Below, one piece after another: positions 42,490 through 52,835 of a DNA stretch of 64,000 nucleotides (position 1 is its first letter; every line of letters begins with the position of its first letter). The stretch is from Desulfobulbus rhabdoformis (GTDB lineage Bacteria > Desulfobacterota > Desulfobulbia > Desulfobulbales > Desulfobulbaceae): the NCBI RefSeq assembly GCF_016919065.1, contig NZ_JAFFQA010000006.1, forward strand, positions 62,001 to 126,000, read 5' to 3'. The notes beneath the pieces were generated by a model. It was not told the origin of the DNA. It did not search any database and saw only the letters and a list, made by a program, of their open reading frames with translations. The position numbers and the translations under genes were made by a program.

Positions 42490-43677
42490 TCAATTTCCTT
42501 TGTAAAAACGAGCAATCGTTGCAACAACATACTCAAGTTGTTCAGTACTCAGCTCAGGATAAATCGGTAAGGCCAGGGAATCGGCTGCAGCAGCCTCAGC
42601 CACCGGAAAACTTTGAGCCCCATACCCGTGCTCAGCAATGCATTTCTGCTGGTGGAGGCAAAGCGGGTAGTAAATCTCACATCCGACCGAGTTATCCTGG
42701 AGATACTGTCGCAGTTCATCGCGTTTGGGTACATGAATCACAAATTGATTGTAGATATGGTGATTATGTTGTTCAGCTCCCTCCATTTGGGCGTACACAG
42801 CAGATGGCAGGATAACCGGATCATTGACCAGGCCAGCCTCTGCAAAAAGTTTGGTATAGGTGGCAGCGTTCTCGCGACGTCCGGCGTGCCAGCTCTCCAG
42901 ATGTTCAAGCTTAATGGAAAGGACAGCGGCTTGGATCGGATCCAGACGGAAATTTCCGCCAACGCGTGAATGGTAATACTTGGGTTCTGCACCGTGATTA
43001 CGATTCGAACGCAGTACCCCTGCATAATCCTCATTGGAAGTGGTAATCATGCCGCCATCGCCAATACCGCCGAGGTTTTTGCTGGGAAAAAAGGAAAAAC
43101 ATCCCGCAAGTCCCATGCTACCGGCGCGCCGCCAGATGATTTCCCCGTTTTCTTCAAACGGATATTCGGCACCTATAGCCTGAGCGGCATCCTCAATGAC
43201 CGGTACACCATACTCCTTGGAAAGGGCCATAAGCGGCTGCATATCCGCACATTGACCATAGAGGTGGACGGGCATCATGGCCTTGATGCGATTTGCACCT
43301 GCACGATCTGCTTGCAGAGCTTCAGCAGTGAGAACGGGATCCATATTCAGGCTTTTGGGAGAGACATCAACAAAGAGCGGCTTTGCCCCAACACGGAGAA
43401 TCGTTCCCATGGTGGCAAAAAAGGTATAGGGCGTGGTTAAGACCAGATCGCCCGGGCCAACGTCAAGTGACATCAGCGCGTTCAGCAGAGCATCCGTTCC
43501 AGAGGAAACGCCAACGCCATACGAGGCTTGTGAATAGTGAGCCACCTTTTCCTCAAGCTCAGTCACTTCACGGCCGAGGATGTAGCCGGTGGAATCAAGA
43601 ACGCGGGTAACAGCCTCGAGCATTTGGGAACGCAACGGGGCCAACTGTGGTTTCAGGTCAAGCAAAGGTACATTCAT
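42490..43677 (-). CDS. DegT/DnrJ/StrS sugar aminotransferase
   Basis: 395 residues, PLP-dependent. VPLLDLKPQLAPLRSQM opens the protein, SSGTDALLNALMSL binds the cofactor phosphate, and FFPSKNLGGIGDGGMI carries the PLP lysine. It would aminate a keto-sugar nucleotide for a surface polysaccharide. The subgroup starting with PLLDLKPQ includes the 3-amino-sugar enzymes such as WlbE or DegT, but no partner genes are beside it. It follows rpoH by 52 bases, which suggests they share a transcript, and ends at the stem at 42285. Confidence 0.85.
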   Translation of the reverse strand: MNVPLLDLKPQLAPLRSQMLEAVTRVLDSTGYILGREVTELEEKVAHYSQASYGVGVSSGTDALLNALMSLDVGPGDLVLTTPYTFFATMGTILRVGAKPLFVDVSPKSLNMDPVLTAEALQADRAGANRIKAMMPVHLYGQCADMQPLMALSKEYGVPVIEDAAQAIGAEYPFEENGEIIWRRAGSMGLAGCFSFFPSKNLGGIGDGGMITTSNEDYAGVLRSNRNHGAEPKYYHSRVGGNFRLDPIQAAVLSIKLEHLESWHAGRRENAATYTKLFAEAGLVNDPVILPSAVYAQMEGAEQHNHHIYNQFVIHVPKRDELRQYLQDNSVGCEIYYPLCLHQQKCIAEHGYGAQSFPVAEAAAADSLALPIYPELSTEQLEYVVATIARFYKGN

Positions 43678-43729
43678 GGGGACTACAAAAGAAAGAAGTT
43701 TGGGAAGAATGTTGAAAAGAACGAGGAGG

Positions 43730-44716
43730 TCAGGAGTTCTGATCTGTCGGTCCAGCAGCGAGGATCATCCCATCGCCGCTGAGAAAATCCTGAATATCAG
43801 GCATTTCTTTTTCGAACTGTTTACGTAATTTTTTAAGGAGGTTAGCCTCGATTTGCCGGACCCGTTCTCTGGAGATGCTGAATTCATCGGCAATGGTCTG
43901 CAGCGTTCTTGGCTCATCGCTGAGTAGGCGTGTACTGAGAATGACCTGCTCCTTTTCATTGAGCTTGGTGCTCAGGTCTGCAAGAATTCCAGCAAGCCTC
44001 TCACGCATCTCCTGGCTGGCGACAACTTCTTCGATGCCTGGCCCATCGGAGGGGAGAAAGCTTTTCTGTTCATCTTCGGAATCACTACGCACCGGGGCCT
44101 CCAAGGAGACATCCCAGTTGTCCATCCGCTGACCCATCTCGATAACTTCACTCTCTTTGACGTTCAACCGTTCTGCCAGTAATTTCACCTCAGGTTTAAA
44201 CCCTTGGGATTCAAGGAGTTTTTTTTCCTTGTTCAGGCTAAAAAAAAGTTTACGTTGGGCCTGAGTCGTGCCGATTTTAACCAGGCGCCAGTTATCCATG
44301 ATAAACTTGAGGATATAGGCACGAATCCAGTAGGCGGCATAATAGGAAAATTTGACTCCTCGATACGGATCAAATTTTTTAGTCGCCTGCACCAGGCCGA
44401 CATTACCCTCCTGGATCAGGTCCATAAAATTTTGCATCCAGTATTTCTGGAAGTCCATGGCGACTTTGACAACTAAGCGCAGGTTGGAAGAGACAAGACG
44501 GTAGGCTGCATCCGGATCGCCGGTCTCTTGAAAACGCACCGCGAGTTCTTCGGTCTCTTCGCGGCTAAGTAACTCATATTGACTGATCTCTTGCAAGTAA
44601 CGGTGGAGGGCGGGGTTGCTTAATGCTGGCAGATTGTCATCTGTTGATGTCAGCATCAAAGCGTGCTGCGGGGCCTCTTTTGTTTCCACACTGTCTTTTT
44701 CGCTCTGATCTCTCAT
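43730..44716 (-). CDS. rpoH: Heat-shock sigma factor
   Basis: 328 residues. Region 1.2 (PALHRYLQEISQYELLSREE), region 2 (NFMDLIQEGNVGLVQATKKFDP and SYYAAYWIRAYILKFI), the RpoH box (QRKLFFSLNKEKK) and region 4.2 (TIADEFSISRERVRQIEANLL). The RpoH box separates it from RpoD and RpoS. The ATG at 44716 is chosen; a GTG 17 codons upstream encodes a hydrophobic stretch unlike any sigma factor. The Hsp20 genes here have a sigma-70-like promoter, so its targets are not obvious in the window. Confidence 0.9.
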   Translation of the reverse strand: MRDQSEKDSVETKEAPQHALMLTSTDDNLPALSNPALHRYLQEISQYELLSREETEELAVRFQETGDPDAAYRLVSSNLRLVVKVAMDFQKYWMQNFMDLIQEGNVGLVQATKKFDPYRGVKFSYYAAYWIRAYILKFIMDNWRLVKIGTTQAQRKLFFSLNKEKKLLESQGFKPEVKLLAERLNVKESEVIEMGQRMDNWDVSLEAPVRSDSEDEQKSFLPSDGPGIEEVVASQEMRERLAGILADLSTKLNEKEQVILSTRLLSDEPRTLQTIADEFSISRERVRQIEANLLKKLRKQFEKEMPDIQDFLSGDGMILAAGPTDQNS

Positions 44717-44925
44717 TAATCTCTGGTATATCGTTAGAAAACACAACCCTGCAAGGAGTAAACTCACATGCAGGGATCATGGGGTAAGTCTACCCGAAAA
44801 AATCAAAAAAAACACTTTAATATAACTATAGCCGCTTGTGGAGTTTTATTTTTACCCAATCTATGCTAAGGGTACCGGGCTTCCCCCAACCACGCATCTA
44901 TTTTCCTTTCTTATCTTTGTAACGA

Positions 44926-46719
44926 ATGAATAATATACGAAATTTCAGCATAATAGCCCATATAGATCACGGCAAATCCACTCTGGCCGATCGTATGATC
45001 CAACTCTGTAAAATGGTCACCGATCGTGAGTTTAAGGACCAGCTGCTCGACAGCATGGATATCGAACGTGAGCGTGGTATCACTATCAAATCTCAGACGA
45101 TCTGCCTTCCTTTTGTCGCTGATGACGGGAAAAGTTATATCCTCAACCTGGTCGATACGCCAGGCCATGTAGATTTCAGCTATGAAGTTTCTCGCGCGCT
45201 AGCTTCTTGTGAAGGCGCCCTGCTCCTGATTGATGCGGCCCAGGGTATAGAGGCTCAGACCCTAGCCAACCTGTATCTGGCCATGGAAAATGATCTGGAG
45301 ATCATTCCGGTTATCAACAAAATAGATTTGCCTGCCGCGGAACCGGAAAAGGTTGCCGACCAGATAGAGGATGATCTAGGCCTTGAGGGTGAGGCTATTC
45401 AAAAATGTTCCGCCAAAACAGGCGAAGGCGTCCTTGAACTTCTCAACGCCATTATCAAATACCTGCCGCCCCCCGAAGGCGATCCGACAAAACCCCTTGA
45501 AGCCTTGATTTTTGATGCCAATTACGATCCCTACCGGGGAACCGTCATCTCCGTACGCATCATTAACGGAACGGTGAAAACCGGTGACCAGATCGTGTTC
45601 ATGTCCAATGGCGCTGAATACAAAATCGAGGAACTGGGGATTTTCCGGTTACGCCGTGAAGCTCAGAAACAGCTTTCCGCCGGAGAGGTTGGGTATATCA
45701 TTGCCGGGGTCAAGACTGTCTCCGACACGAGGCCTGGTGACACCATTACTCTTAAAGAAGCCCCCTGCCCTACACCCTTACCAGGCTTTAAAGAAGTCCA
45801 GCAGGTTGTGTTTTCTTCGCTCTACCCCATCTCCACGGATGATTACGAGGATTTGGCGGCAGCCCTGGAAAAACTCAAGCTTAATGATGCTGCCCTCACC
45901 TTTCAAAAGGATTCTTCTGCCGCCCTTGGCTTTGGTTTTCGTTGCGGATTTTTAGGACTGCTTCACCTGGAGGTTGTCCAGGAGCGTCTTGAGCGCGAGT
46001 TTGATATTTCGCTTATCCTGACCGTCCCCACGGTTAAGTATACCTTTTTTCTCCAGGATAAGACCGAGGTGGTGGTTGACAACCCCTCCTATTTCCCTGA
46101 TCCGGGCACCATAGACCGCATTGAAGAACCCTACATCAAAGCGACCATTCACATTCCTGAACGGTATATGGGGGCGGTGATGACCTTATGCATGGAGCGC
46201 CGAGGTGAGAACACCAAATACCATTATCCCATGCCCGGTCGAATAGAATTTATCTGTGAATTACCACTTGCGGAGGTGATTTACGATTTTTATGATCGAC
46301 TCAAATCAGTCACTCAGGGGTATGGCTCCTTTGATTACGAGTTGCTGGATTACCGTCAAAGTGATCTGATCAAACTCGATATCCTGGTTAACGGAGAGCA
46401 GGTGGATGCGCTGTCGCAACTGACACACCGGTCTAAAGCTCGAGAACGTGGTTTAAAGGCCTGTGAGCAGTTGAAAAAAGAGATTCCGCGTCAGATGTTC
46501 AAAATCGCTATTCAGGCAGCCATTGGCTCAAATATTGTTGCCCGGGAAAACATTTCAGCGCTGCGTAAAGACGTCACGGCAAAATGTTACGGTGGTGATA
46601 TTTCCCGAAAACGAAAGTTGTTGGAAAAACAAAAGGAAGGCAAGAAGCGCATGAAAACCGTGGGAAATGTTGATATTCCCCAACGTGCCTTTCTCGCAGT
46701 GCTTAAATCTGATCAGTAA
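44926..46719 (+). CDS. lepA: Elongation factor 4
   Basis: 597 residues, the typical length. The G domain has AHIDHGKSTLADRM (G1), ERGITIKSQT (G2), DTPGHVDF (G3) and NKIDLP (G4). Domain II, an EF-G-like domain and the LepA-specific C-terminal domain (KAREREGL-type KARERGLKACEQLK, then QAAIGSNIVARENISALRKDV) follow. It back-translocates or frees stalled ribosomes. Single gene. Confidence 0.97.
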   Translation: MNNIRNFSIIAHIDHGKSTLADRMIQLCKMVTDREFKDQLLDSMDIERERGITIKSQTICLPFVADDGKSYILNLVDTPGHVDFSYEVSRALASCEGALLLIDAAQGIEAQTLANLYLAMENDLEIIPVINKIDLPAAEPEKVADQIEDDLGLEGEAIQKCSAKTGEGVLELLNAIIKYLPPPEGDPTKPLEALIFDANYDPYRGTVISVRIINGTVKTGDQIVFMSNGAEYKIEELGIFRLRREAQKQLSAGEVGYIIAGVKTVSDTRPGDTITLKEAPCPTPLPGFKEVQQVVFSSLYPISTDDYEDLAAALEKLKLNDAALTFQKDSSAALGFGFRCGFLGLLHLEVVQERLEREFDISLILTVPTVKYTFFLQDKTEVVVDNPSYFPDPGTIDRIEEPYIKATIHIPERYMGAVMTLCMERRGENTKYHYPMPGRIEFICELPLAEVIYDFYDRLKSVTQGYGSFDYELLDYRQSDLIKLDILVNGEQVDALSQLTHRSKARERGLKACEQLKKEIPRQMFKIAIQAAIGSNIVARENISALRKDVTAKCYGGDISRKRKLLEKQKEGKKRMKTVGNVDIPQRAFLAVLKSDQ

Positions 46720-46761
46720 GCACTCAGAGAGCGTATATCTTAACTCGCGTCGATGACCTTT

Positions 46762-46792
46762 CGAGCCCGTTTTTCAACCAAAAGCGGGCTCG
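46762..46792. other. Hairpin between convergent lepA and engB
   Basis: CGAGCCCG and CGGGCTCG are perfectly complementary, with TTTT and AAAA continuing the stem and a short loop. No T run follows on either strand, so termination would be weak or Rho-aided. Confidence 0.3.
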
Positions 46793-46854
46793 GTTCTCCG
46801 CTTCCATACCTGCCTAGCCCAAAACTCTGTTCCACTCCCCATTGAGGAAAGTTC

Positions 46855-47457
46855 TCAACTTTGGCCACCGTCGCCTGCGCCTGCAAGCTCGGCCAGGCGG
46901 GTGCGAAGTTCTCCCACCCCAAGCCCTGTTTTACTGGAAAAAATGACCCGATCCCGTGCTTTCAGTGTCAGACCGGCATCAAGTGCTGCTGCGTTTTTGA
47001 ACTGATCGTTTTTGCTGAGTTTATCGGCTTTGGTATAGACCGGAAGGAAGGGAACCTGCAGATAACGCAGCCAGTCAATCAGGTCACGATCGAGCTGTTT
47101 AAGCTCATGACGTACATCAATGATGACCACAATGCAGCGAAGCGTCTCACGAGTCTCTACATAGCGGGTAATCAGTCCCTGCCAGCTCTGCCGAGTTTTC
47201 TGTGAGACCTGAGCAAAGCCATAACCGGGTAAATCGACCAGATACAGTGCCTCATCAACTAAAAAATAATTGAGACTCTGGGTTTTGCCTGGCTTGGAGC
47301 TGGTTTTGACCAGATTGGTGCGGCTGACCAGTTTGTTGATCAGGCTGGACTTGCCCACATTGGAGCGTCCTGCAAAGGCGATATCAGGATAAAGGGGCTC
47401 GGGAAGCTGCCCGATGGCATGGGCAGAGAGCAGAAATTCAACTTTTTTAAAATTCAT
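46855..47457 (-). CDS. engB: Ribosome-biogenesis GTPase EngB/YsxC
   Basis: 200 residues. G1 is GRSNVGKSSLINKL, G3 is VDLPGYGFA and G4 is TKADKL; KTSSKPGKTQSLNYF is the switch I typical of the family. It assists late assembly of the 50S subunit. It starts 38 bases after hisG and is probably the third gene of a hisI-hisG-engB operon. Confidence 0.94.
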   Translation of the reverse strand: MNFKKVEFLLSAHAIGQLPEPLYPDIAFAGRSNVGKSSLINKLVSRTNLVKTSSKPGKTQSLNYFLVDEALYLVDLPGYGFAQVSQKTRQSWQGLITRYVETRETLRCIVVIIDVRHELKQLDRDLIDWLRYLQVPFLPVYTKADKLSKNDQFKNAAALDAGLTLKARDRVIFSSKTGLGVGELRTRLAELAGAGDGGQS

Positions 47458-47495
47458 AAACAGCTCTCTCCCCTGCCCATCGGACGGATGACAAA

Positions 47496-48368
47496 TCAGA
47501 TGACTTTATTGAGGGAATATTCAATGATACCTTCGGCCCCACCTTTTTTTAGCTTGGGAACGAGATCGCGTACCTGATGCTCGGAGATAACGGTTTCCAC
47601 GGAAAACCACTCCTGCTTATACAGCTGAGCCACGGTGGGTGCATGGAGACTGGGCAACATGTTGATCACAGTCTCCAGGTTTTCCTTGGAGACATTCATC
47701 TTCAAGCCGACGATACGATCAGCCCGCAGCGCCCCCTGAAGCAGCATGGCGATGTTCTCAATTTTTTCCCGTTTCCACGGATCCTGCAATGATGCCTTAT
47801 TGGCAATCAGCTGGGTATTGGACTGCATCATCTCATAGATTACACGCAATCCGTGTGCACGAATGGTAGACTCGGTTTCAGTGACCTCAACAATGGCATC
47901 ACAGAGGCCGGAAACGACCTTCGCCTCCGTGGCACCCCAGGAAAAGGTAATGTCCACATTCAGGCCGCGCTCTTTGAAAAATTTCTGGGTAACGTTGACA
48001 AGCTCGGTGGCGATCCGCTTGCCGTCAAGCTGCTCCACGCGGGTAATCTCAGAATCACCTGGTACCGCAATAACCCAGCGCGTTGGTTTTTTGCTCACTT
48101 TGGAATACACCAGATCGGCAATCACCTCGATATCGGACTCGTTTTCCTGGGTCCAGTCCTTACCGGTGATACCGGCGTCCAGCATTCCTGATTCAACGTA
48201 GCGAGACATTTCCTGGGGACGACAGATGGAGCAGGAAAGCTCTTTGTCATCCACTTCGGGGAAATAGTTGCGCGAAGCCAATTTTATCTGCCAACCTGAT
48301 TTGTCAAACAGGGCAATGGTCGCATCTTCAAGACTGCCTTTGGGAATTCCCAACTTCAATACACTCAT
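47496..48368 (-). CDS. hisG: ATP phosphoribosyltransferase, long form
   Basis: 290 residues, first step of histidine synthesis. KLGIPKGSLEDAT opens the catalytic part, and SGMLDAGITGKDW and VSGLCDAIVEVTETEST follow, the last with the PRPP loop. The C-terminal regulatory domain (about 215-290) makes it the long, HisZ-independent type, feedback-inhibited by histidine. The ATG at 48368 has AAGGAAAG; the longer frame lacks a site. Confidence 0.95.
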   Translation of the reverse strand: MSVLKLGIPKGSLEDATIALFDKSGWQIKLASRNYFPEVDDKELSCSICRPQEMSRYVESGMLDAGITGKDWTQENESDIEVIADLVYSKVSKKPTRWVIAVPGDSEITRVEQLDGKRIATELVNVTQKFFKERGLNVDITFSWGATEAKVVSGLCDAIVEVTETESTIRAHGLRVIYEMMQSNTQLIANKASLQDPWKREKIENIAMLLQGALRADRIVGLKMNVSKENLETVINMLPSLHAPTVAQLYKQEWFSVETVISEHQVRDLVPKLKKGGAEGIIEYSLNKVI

Positions 48369-48396
48369 TTCTCTTTCCTTACATTCAATCAAAGTT

Positions 48397-48783
48397 TTAT
48401 TTTGAGCCGTATACCGCGTCGGGATCAAAAACCTTTGTGGCCTCTGTTACCTCAAGCGTGTCTCCGGACACCTTTCTGTAAAAACAACTTCTGTAGCCTG
48501 TATGGCAGGCTGCTCCACCGAGTTGCTCTACCTTGTAGACAACCGTATCTTCATCGCAGTCGACCAGGACTTCTTTGATCATTTGAACGTGCCCTGATGA
48601 TTCGCCTTTCAGCCATAACTTATTGCGGGAGCGACTCCAGTAATGGGCCTTCCCGGTTTCAAGGGTTTTTTCCCAGGCAAGCTGATTAATATAGGCAAGC
48701 ATTAAAACTTCACCCGTTGCATGGTCTTGAACAATGGCAGGCAAAAGCCCGTTGCTATCTTTAGCAAAAGCGAGTTCTATCAT
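48397..48783 (-). CDS. hisI: Phosphoribosyl-AMP cyclohydrolase
   Basis: 128 residues, third step of histidine synthesis. [20 protein letters not shown] is the substrate segment, and [11 protein letters not shown] and [11 protein letters not shown] carry the Mg and Zn ligands. It is not fused to HisE. hisG follows after 28 bases. Confidence 0.95.
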   Translation of the reverse strand: MIELAFAKDSNGLLPAIVQDHATGEVLMLAYINQLAWEKTLETGKAHYWSRSRNKLWLKGESSGHVQMIKEVLVDCDEDTVVYKVEQLGGAACHTGYRSCFYRKVSGDTLEVTEATKVFDPDAVYGSK

Positions 48784-49153
48784 GATAAATACTGTGGTGT
48801 GATGGGTGTGTAAAAGGGTTAAACAGGGTAACCTTTGAGAACATTAAACGGTCTTTTTTTAAAAAAAAGCATCAAACAAATGAAATACGTCTGATGATCA
48901 TTAAAAACATTTGGATGCATGGCGCAGGAGGCAAAAGGACAGCCTGTATGTGAATACGAAAGCGGAAGATGCCCTCCTCGTCCTGATTTCTCCATTTTTT
49001 AATAAAAAGGGACAAGAAGGTGTGCACATTTATGCTGTTACGCATACTTTGTCAAGTCTTGCTTGGAAATTGGCTGGCTTGTAAAAAGACGTTCCATTGG
49101 GTATAGTCGCGCAAAACTGACCGCAAACCCTTTAATATACGGAATATCTATCA
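48784..49153. other. Intergenic region between divergent hisI and FKBP genes
   Basis: 370 bases without a gene. It includes T- and A-runs (48853-48868) and the FKBP promoter (49079-49107). Nothing like a histidine leader peptide with repeated His codons is seen before hisI. Confidence 0.5.
49079..49107 (+). promoter_or_regulatory. Sigma-70 promoter of the FKBP gene
   Basis: TTGTAA (49079-49084), 17 bases, TATAGT (49102-49107). Start of transcription is expected about 40 bases before the ATG. Confidence 0.5.
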
Positions 49154-49594
49154 ATGCCAACTGTTCAACTTTTTGATACTGTTTCAGTAAGTTATGTCGC
49201 CAAATCTCCAAGTGGAGAGGTGGTTGAAAGCGTCCCCGAAGAAAAACCCATTACCCTGTCAATTGGTCAGGGAAGAATTCTCAAAGCTGTTGAGGCTTCG
49301 CTTATGGGCATGCAACCCGGTGATACGAAAACAGTCAATATTCAACCTGAAGACGCCTACGGTCCCTATCACAAAGCCTTGGTTCACGAGATCCCTCGTG
49401 CATCTTTTGAGGGGCGGATCGATCCCAAGCCAGGCATGATCCTCTCCCTGTCCGTGGAGCGCGACGGCCAGCAGCAACAGGTTCCTGCCACGGTCTTGGC
49501 CGCCGGGAACAACACTGTAACTATAGATTACAATCATCCTCTTGCCGGCATGGTTATCAGCTACACCGTTAAATTGCATGCCATAGGTAATTAA
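49154..49594 (+). CDS. FKBP-type peptidyl-prolyl isomerase, SlyD-like
   Basis: 146 residues. FDTVSVSYVAKSPSGEVVES and ITLSIGQGRILKAVEASLMGMQPGD are the FKBP strands, and the inserted IF domain (about 68-118) is that of the SlyD group. DYNHPLAGMVISYTVKL is the SlyD signature. It folds proline-containing proteins in the cytoplasm. The His-rich metal-binding tail of E. coli SlyD is missing. Confidence 0.92.
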   Translation: MPTVQLFDTVSVSYVAKSPSGEVVESVPEEKPITLSIGQGRILKAVEASLMGMQPGDTKTVNIQPEDAYGPYHKALVHEIPRASFEGRIDPKPGMILSLSVERDGQQQQVPATVLAAGNNTVTIDYNHPLAGMVISYTVKLHAIGN

Positions 49595-49919
49595 TCCAGC
49601 CAGTTTACTGTAAAGAGATTTCCTGCTGAGAGTACGATGTATTCTTTTTTCTGCTCTCAGCAATCTTATAGTGGTTTTCCCTCCCCCCTTCCCCTCGCAT
49701 TTCCTCATTTTCAACCACATGCCATGCCGTCAATCTGCACGGCAGATGTTCAATAGTTCCAAAGAATAACCTCTGCCTTAAAAAAATCTGTACAATCATC
49801 TTTCCACACGTACAATACTTCTAAGGTCGAGGAATTATGTGGTGCGCATTGGGACATTTAGCCCTACACCGTGACCTCGAAGGTTGAAGACGACACCATC
49901 TCATTAGGGAGAACCGTTT
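49595..49919. other. Intergenic region before the chemosensory operon
   Basis: 325 bases without a gene. A stem of GCTGAGAG and CTCTCAGC (49625-49661) with a long loop may end the FKBP transcript. TACAAT at 49811-49816 is a possible -10 for cheA, but no good -35 accompanies it. Confidence 0.4.
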
Positions 49920-52811
49920 ATGTCTATCGAAGATGATGAAATATTACAGGGTTTTGTAGAAGAATCGCTCGAACATCTGGCAGATATCGAAAACGATCTC
50001 CTCGCTATTGAAGAGAGAGGGGCCGATATTGATGTTGAGCTCGTTAACAAGGTTTTCCGGGCTGCCCACTCAATAAAAGGAGGTGCTGGCTTCATGGGGC
50101 TGAATGTCATTCAGGACTTAGCCCATGCCGCGGAAAACGTTTTGGGCCTTATTCGCAGCGAAAAACTCGTTCCCAATCCCGATATCGTCAATGTCTTGCT
50201 TTTGGCTGCAGATGAACTTCAACGAATGATTGAGGATGTGGGGAACAGTAACTCCGTTGACATCACCAGCCATGTCACCGCTCTCAATGCGATCTATGAG
50301 ACCGGCGAGTCGCCCACCTCTGCTGCAAAGCCAGCGGCTGAGCCTGTTGAGCAGGAAACGGTAGAGGAAATCGTTGAGGAATCCGTTGAGCCGATGGCGG
50401 AGGTCGTGGCTGAAGAGGAGGTTGTGGAGCCTCCCCCTGCTGTTCAGGAAATTGAAGCCGAGATTCCCGAGGCTGAACCGGAACCGGTTATTCCAGAACC
50501 TGAGCTCGAGATACCTGAGGTCAGTCAACCGGAAACCAGCACCCGAAAAAAATCCGGATCATCAAGTCCAACCAAAACCGATACCAATATTCGGGTGGCG
50601 GTCAGTTTGCTTGATCAGTTGATGAACCTGGCCGGTGAGCTCGTTCTCTCTCGAAACCAGCTTCTGCAGACCATCACCTCAGGTGATGTCCGCAATGCTG
50701 AGGCTGTGGGCCAGCGGATTGATCTGGTGACTTCTGAACTTCAAGAAGCCATTATGCTCACCAGGATGCAGCCCATTGGCAATGTCTTTAACAAGTTTCC
50801 ACGCGTCGTTCGCGATCTGTCCAAAAAACTCGGCAAACAGATTGATTTAACGATTGTTGGGAAGGATGTTGAGCTTGATAAAACCATTATCGAGGCCATC
50901 AATGATCCCCTGACCCACCTGGTCCGAAACTCCGTTGATCATGGTGTCGAGACGCCGAGTGACCGCACCCAGAAAGGAAAAGATGCGCGTGGATTAATTG
51001 TCTTAAAGGCCTATCATGCCGCCGGTCAGGTGGTCATTGAAATCAGTGATGATGGCAAGGGACTTGATGGTGACGCACTTGCCGAGACGGCCATAAAAAA
51101 AGGATTAATCACCGCTGACCAGGCCAAGGTCATGTCGGAGAAGGAACGAATTAACCTGATCCTGCTCCCCGGTTTCTCCACAGCCAAGGAGGTCACCGAT
51201 GTTTCCGGACGTGGCGTGGGGATGGATGTGGTCAAAACCAACCTTGACCAACTCGGTGGCTCCATTGAGATAGAATCCGAAGTCGGAAAAGGTTCTACCA
51301 TATCCATTAAACTTCCGTTGACTCTGGCAATTATTCCCTGCCAGATTGTCATGACCGGTGGCGAGCGATACGCTATTCCGCAGGTGAACCTGGAAGAGCT
51401 GTTACGGATTCCAGCCTCAAGAGTTAAGGAACGAGTCGAGCGGGTCGGTGACGCCGAGGTGGTTCGGCTACGCGGCAACCTGCTCCCTCTGATTCGAATG
51501 GCCGAGGTGTTTAATATCGTTCCGACTTACTTTGACCCGGTACAGGAGGAAACAAAAATTGATCGCCGCCGAAACATCGCCGACCGCCGTTCAAAATCTT
51601 CGGCTCTCTTGGGGGATGAAGGGGAAACCCGCGAGGAGATCGATACCACACATCAGCAGGAACGCGTCTCTGGTGAACGACGACAAAGTGCCTCCAGTGC
51701 CCTGAATATCGTTGTTGTTTCCACCGGGGCCATGAAATACGGTCTGATTGTTGATCGGCTTCATGACTCCGAAGAAATTGTTATCAAACCCCTTGGGCGC
51801 CACCTGCAGCAATGCCAGGGATATGCGGGAGCAACCATCATGGGTGATGGCCGCATTGCCCTTATTCTCGATGTATCCAACATTGCACGTATGGCGGGGC
51901 TCACATCGCTTGAAGGCTCCGAACGTGCCTCAGAGTTGGCTGAGGCTGCCAAGGAAGCCATCACCAAGACCCGCGACAAACAAGCCCTGCTCACCTTCTC
52001 AAGCTCCGAAATCGAGCAGTTTGGTGTGCCGCTGAATCAGGTTGAACGTGTCGAAAAAATAAAACGGGACGATATTGAGGATATTGGAGGCAGACGTGTC
52101 ATGCAATATCGTGGCGGTAGTTTGCCTTTGATAAGTATCGATGAGGTTGCTTCCGTTATGCCCCTTGATGATCGTGAAGATCTTCTGGTTATTGTGTTTC
52201 ATATTGCAGGCAAAGATGTGGGCCTGTTGGCAATCGGTCCTATCGATGCCATCGAGATCAGTGCGGACATTGATGATGTTACCCTGAAACAGCCAGGTAT
52301 CATGGGCTCCACCATCATCGGTTCAAAAACCACGATGCTGGTTGATATATTTGAGATCATACAGATCTCGAACCCCCAATGGTTTGAAGATCATGAGGCC
52401 TATGCAGAGATCCCCATGGATGACATGGAGGTGCCCACGATTCTTATTGTTGAAGATTCAAACTTTTTCCGTAATCAGGTGAAAGGATATATGGAGGAAG
52501 CGGGATTTAATGTTCTGGAAGGAGAAGATGGCGTTGTCGCCTGGAATGTTCTGGAGGAACAGGCTGATGAAATCAGCATGGTGGTGACAGACATTGAAAT
52601 GCCCAACATGGATGGCTTTGCCTTGACAGAAAAAATTAAAACCGATGACAGGTTCAAACATCTGCCGGTTATTGCCTTGACCACCCTAGCGGCTGATGAG
52701 GACATTGCTCGAGGTAAATCTGTTGGTGTGGATGAATACCACATCAAACTGGATAAAGAGCGACTTATGGAAAGTGTTCACCGCTATGCCAAAGCAGCTC
52801 TGAAAGCTTAA
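49920..52811 (+). CDS. cheA: CheA histidine kinase with C-terminal receiver
   Basis: 963 residues. Hpt domain (1-105, His 50 in AAHSIKGGAGF), then an acidic Glu/Pro/Val-rich linker of about 105 residues in place of the CheY-binding P2. Dimerisation and HATPase domains (about 222-470, LVRNSVDHGVE and VSGRGVGMDVVK), CheW-like domain 1 (about 475-640 with an insert), CheW-like domain 2 (about 680-820) and a receiver (about 837-960, D891 in VVTDIEMPNMDG). The receiver fusion and the lack of a motility gene cluster suggest control of something other than a standard flagellar motor, or a phosphate sink. First gene of the operon. Confidence 0.93.
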   Translation: MSIEDDEILQGFVEESLEHLADIENDLLAIEERGADIDVELVNKVFRAAHSIKGGAGFMGLNVIQDLAHAAENVLGLIRSEKLVPNPDIVNVLLLAADELQRMIEDVGNSNSVDITSHVTALNAIYETGESPTSAAKPAAEPVEQETVEEIVEESVEPMAEVVAEEEVVEPPPAVQEIEAEIPEAEPEPVIPEPELEIPEVSQPETSTRKKSGSSSPTKTDTNIRVAVSLLDQLMNLAGELVLSRNQLLQTITSGDVRNAEAVGQRIDLVTSELQEAIMLTRMQPIGNVFNKFPRVVRDLSKKLGKQIDLTIVGKDVELDKTIIEAINDPLTHLVRNSVDHGVETPSDRTQKGKDARGLIVLKAYHAAGQVVIEISDDGKGLDGDALAETAIKKGLITADQAKVMSEKERINLILLPGFSTAKEVTDVSGRGVGMDVVKTNLDQLGGSIEIESEVGKGSTISIKLPLTLAIIPCQIVMTGGERYAIPQVNLEELLRIPASRVKERVERVGDAEVVRLRGNLLPLIRMAEVFNIVPTYFDPVQEETKIDRRRNIADRRSKSSALLGDEGETREEIDTTHQQERVSGERRQSASSALNIVVVSTGAMKYGLIVDRLHDSEEIVIKPLGRHLQQCQGYAGATIMGDGRIALILDVSNIARMAGLTSLEGSERASELAEAAKEAITKTRDKQALLTFSSSEIEQFGVPLNQVERVEKIKRDDIEDIGGRRVMQYRGGSLPLISIDEVASVMPLDDREDLLVIVFHIAGKDVGLLAIGPIDAIEISADIDDVTLKQPGIMGSTIIGSKTTMLVDIFEIIQISNPQWFEDHEAYAEIPMDDMEVPTILIVEDSNFFRNQVKGYMEEAGFNVLEGEDGVVAWNVLEEQADEISMVVTDIEMPNMDGFALTEKIKTDDRFKHLPVIALTTLAADEDIARGKSVGVDEYHIKLDKERLMESVHRYAKAALKA

Positions 52812-52835
52812 ACTGTTCTTCGGTGAAATGCCTCA

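Noticed and set aside
49060..49078. Sigma-54-like GG-N10-GC before the FKBP gene
   Set aside because: TGGAA and TGGC lack the consensus C and T bases, and a sigma-70 promoter explains the gene.
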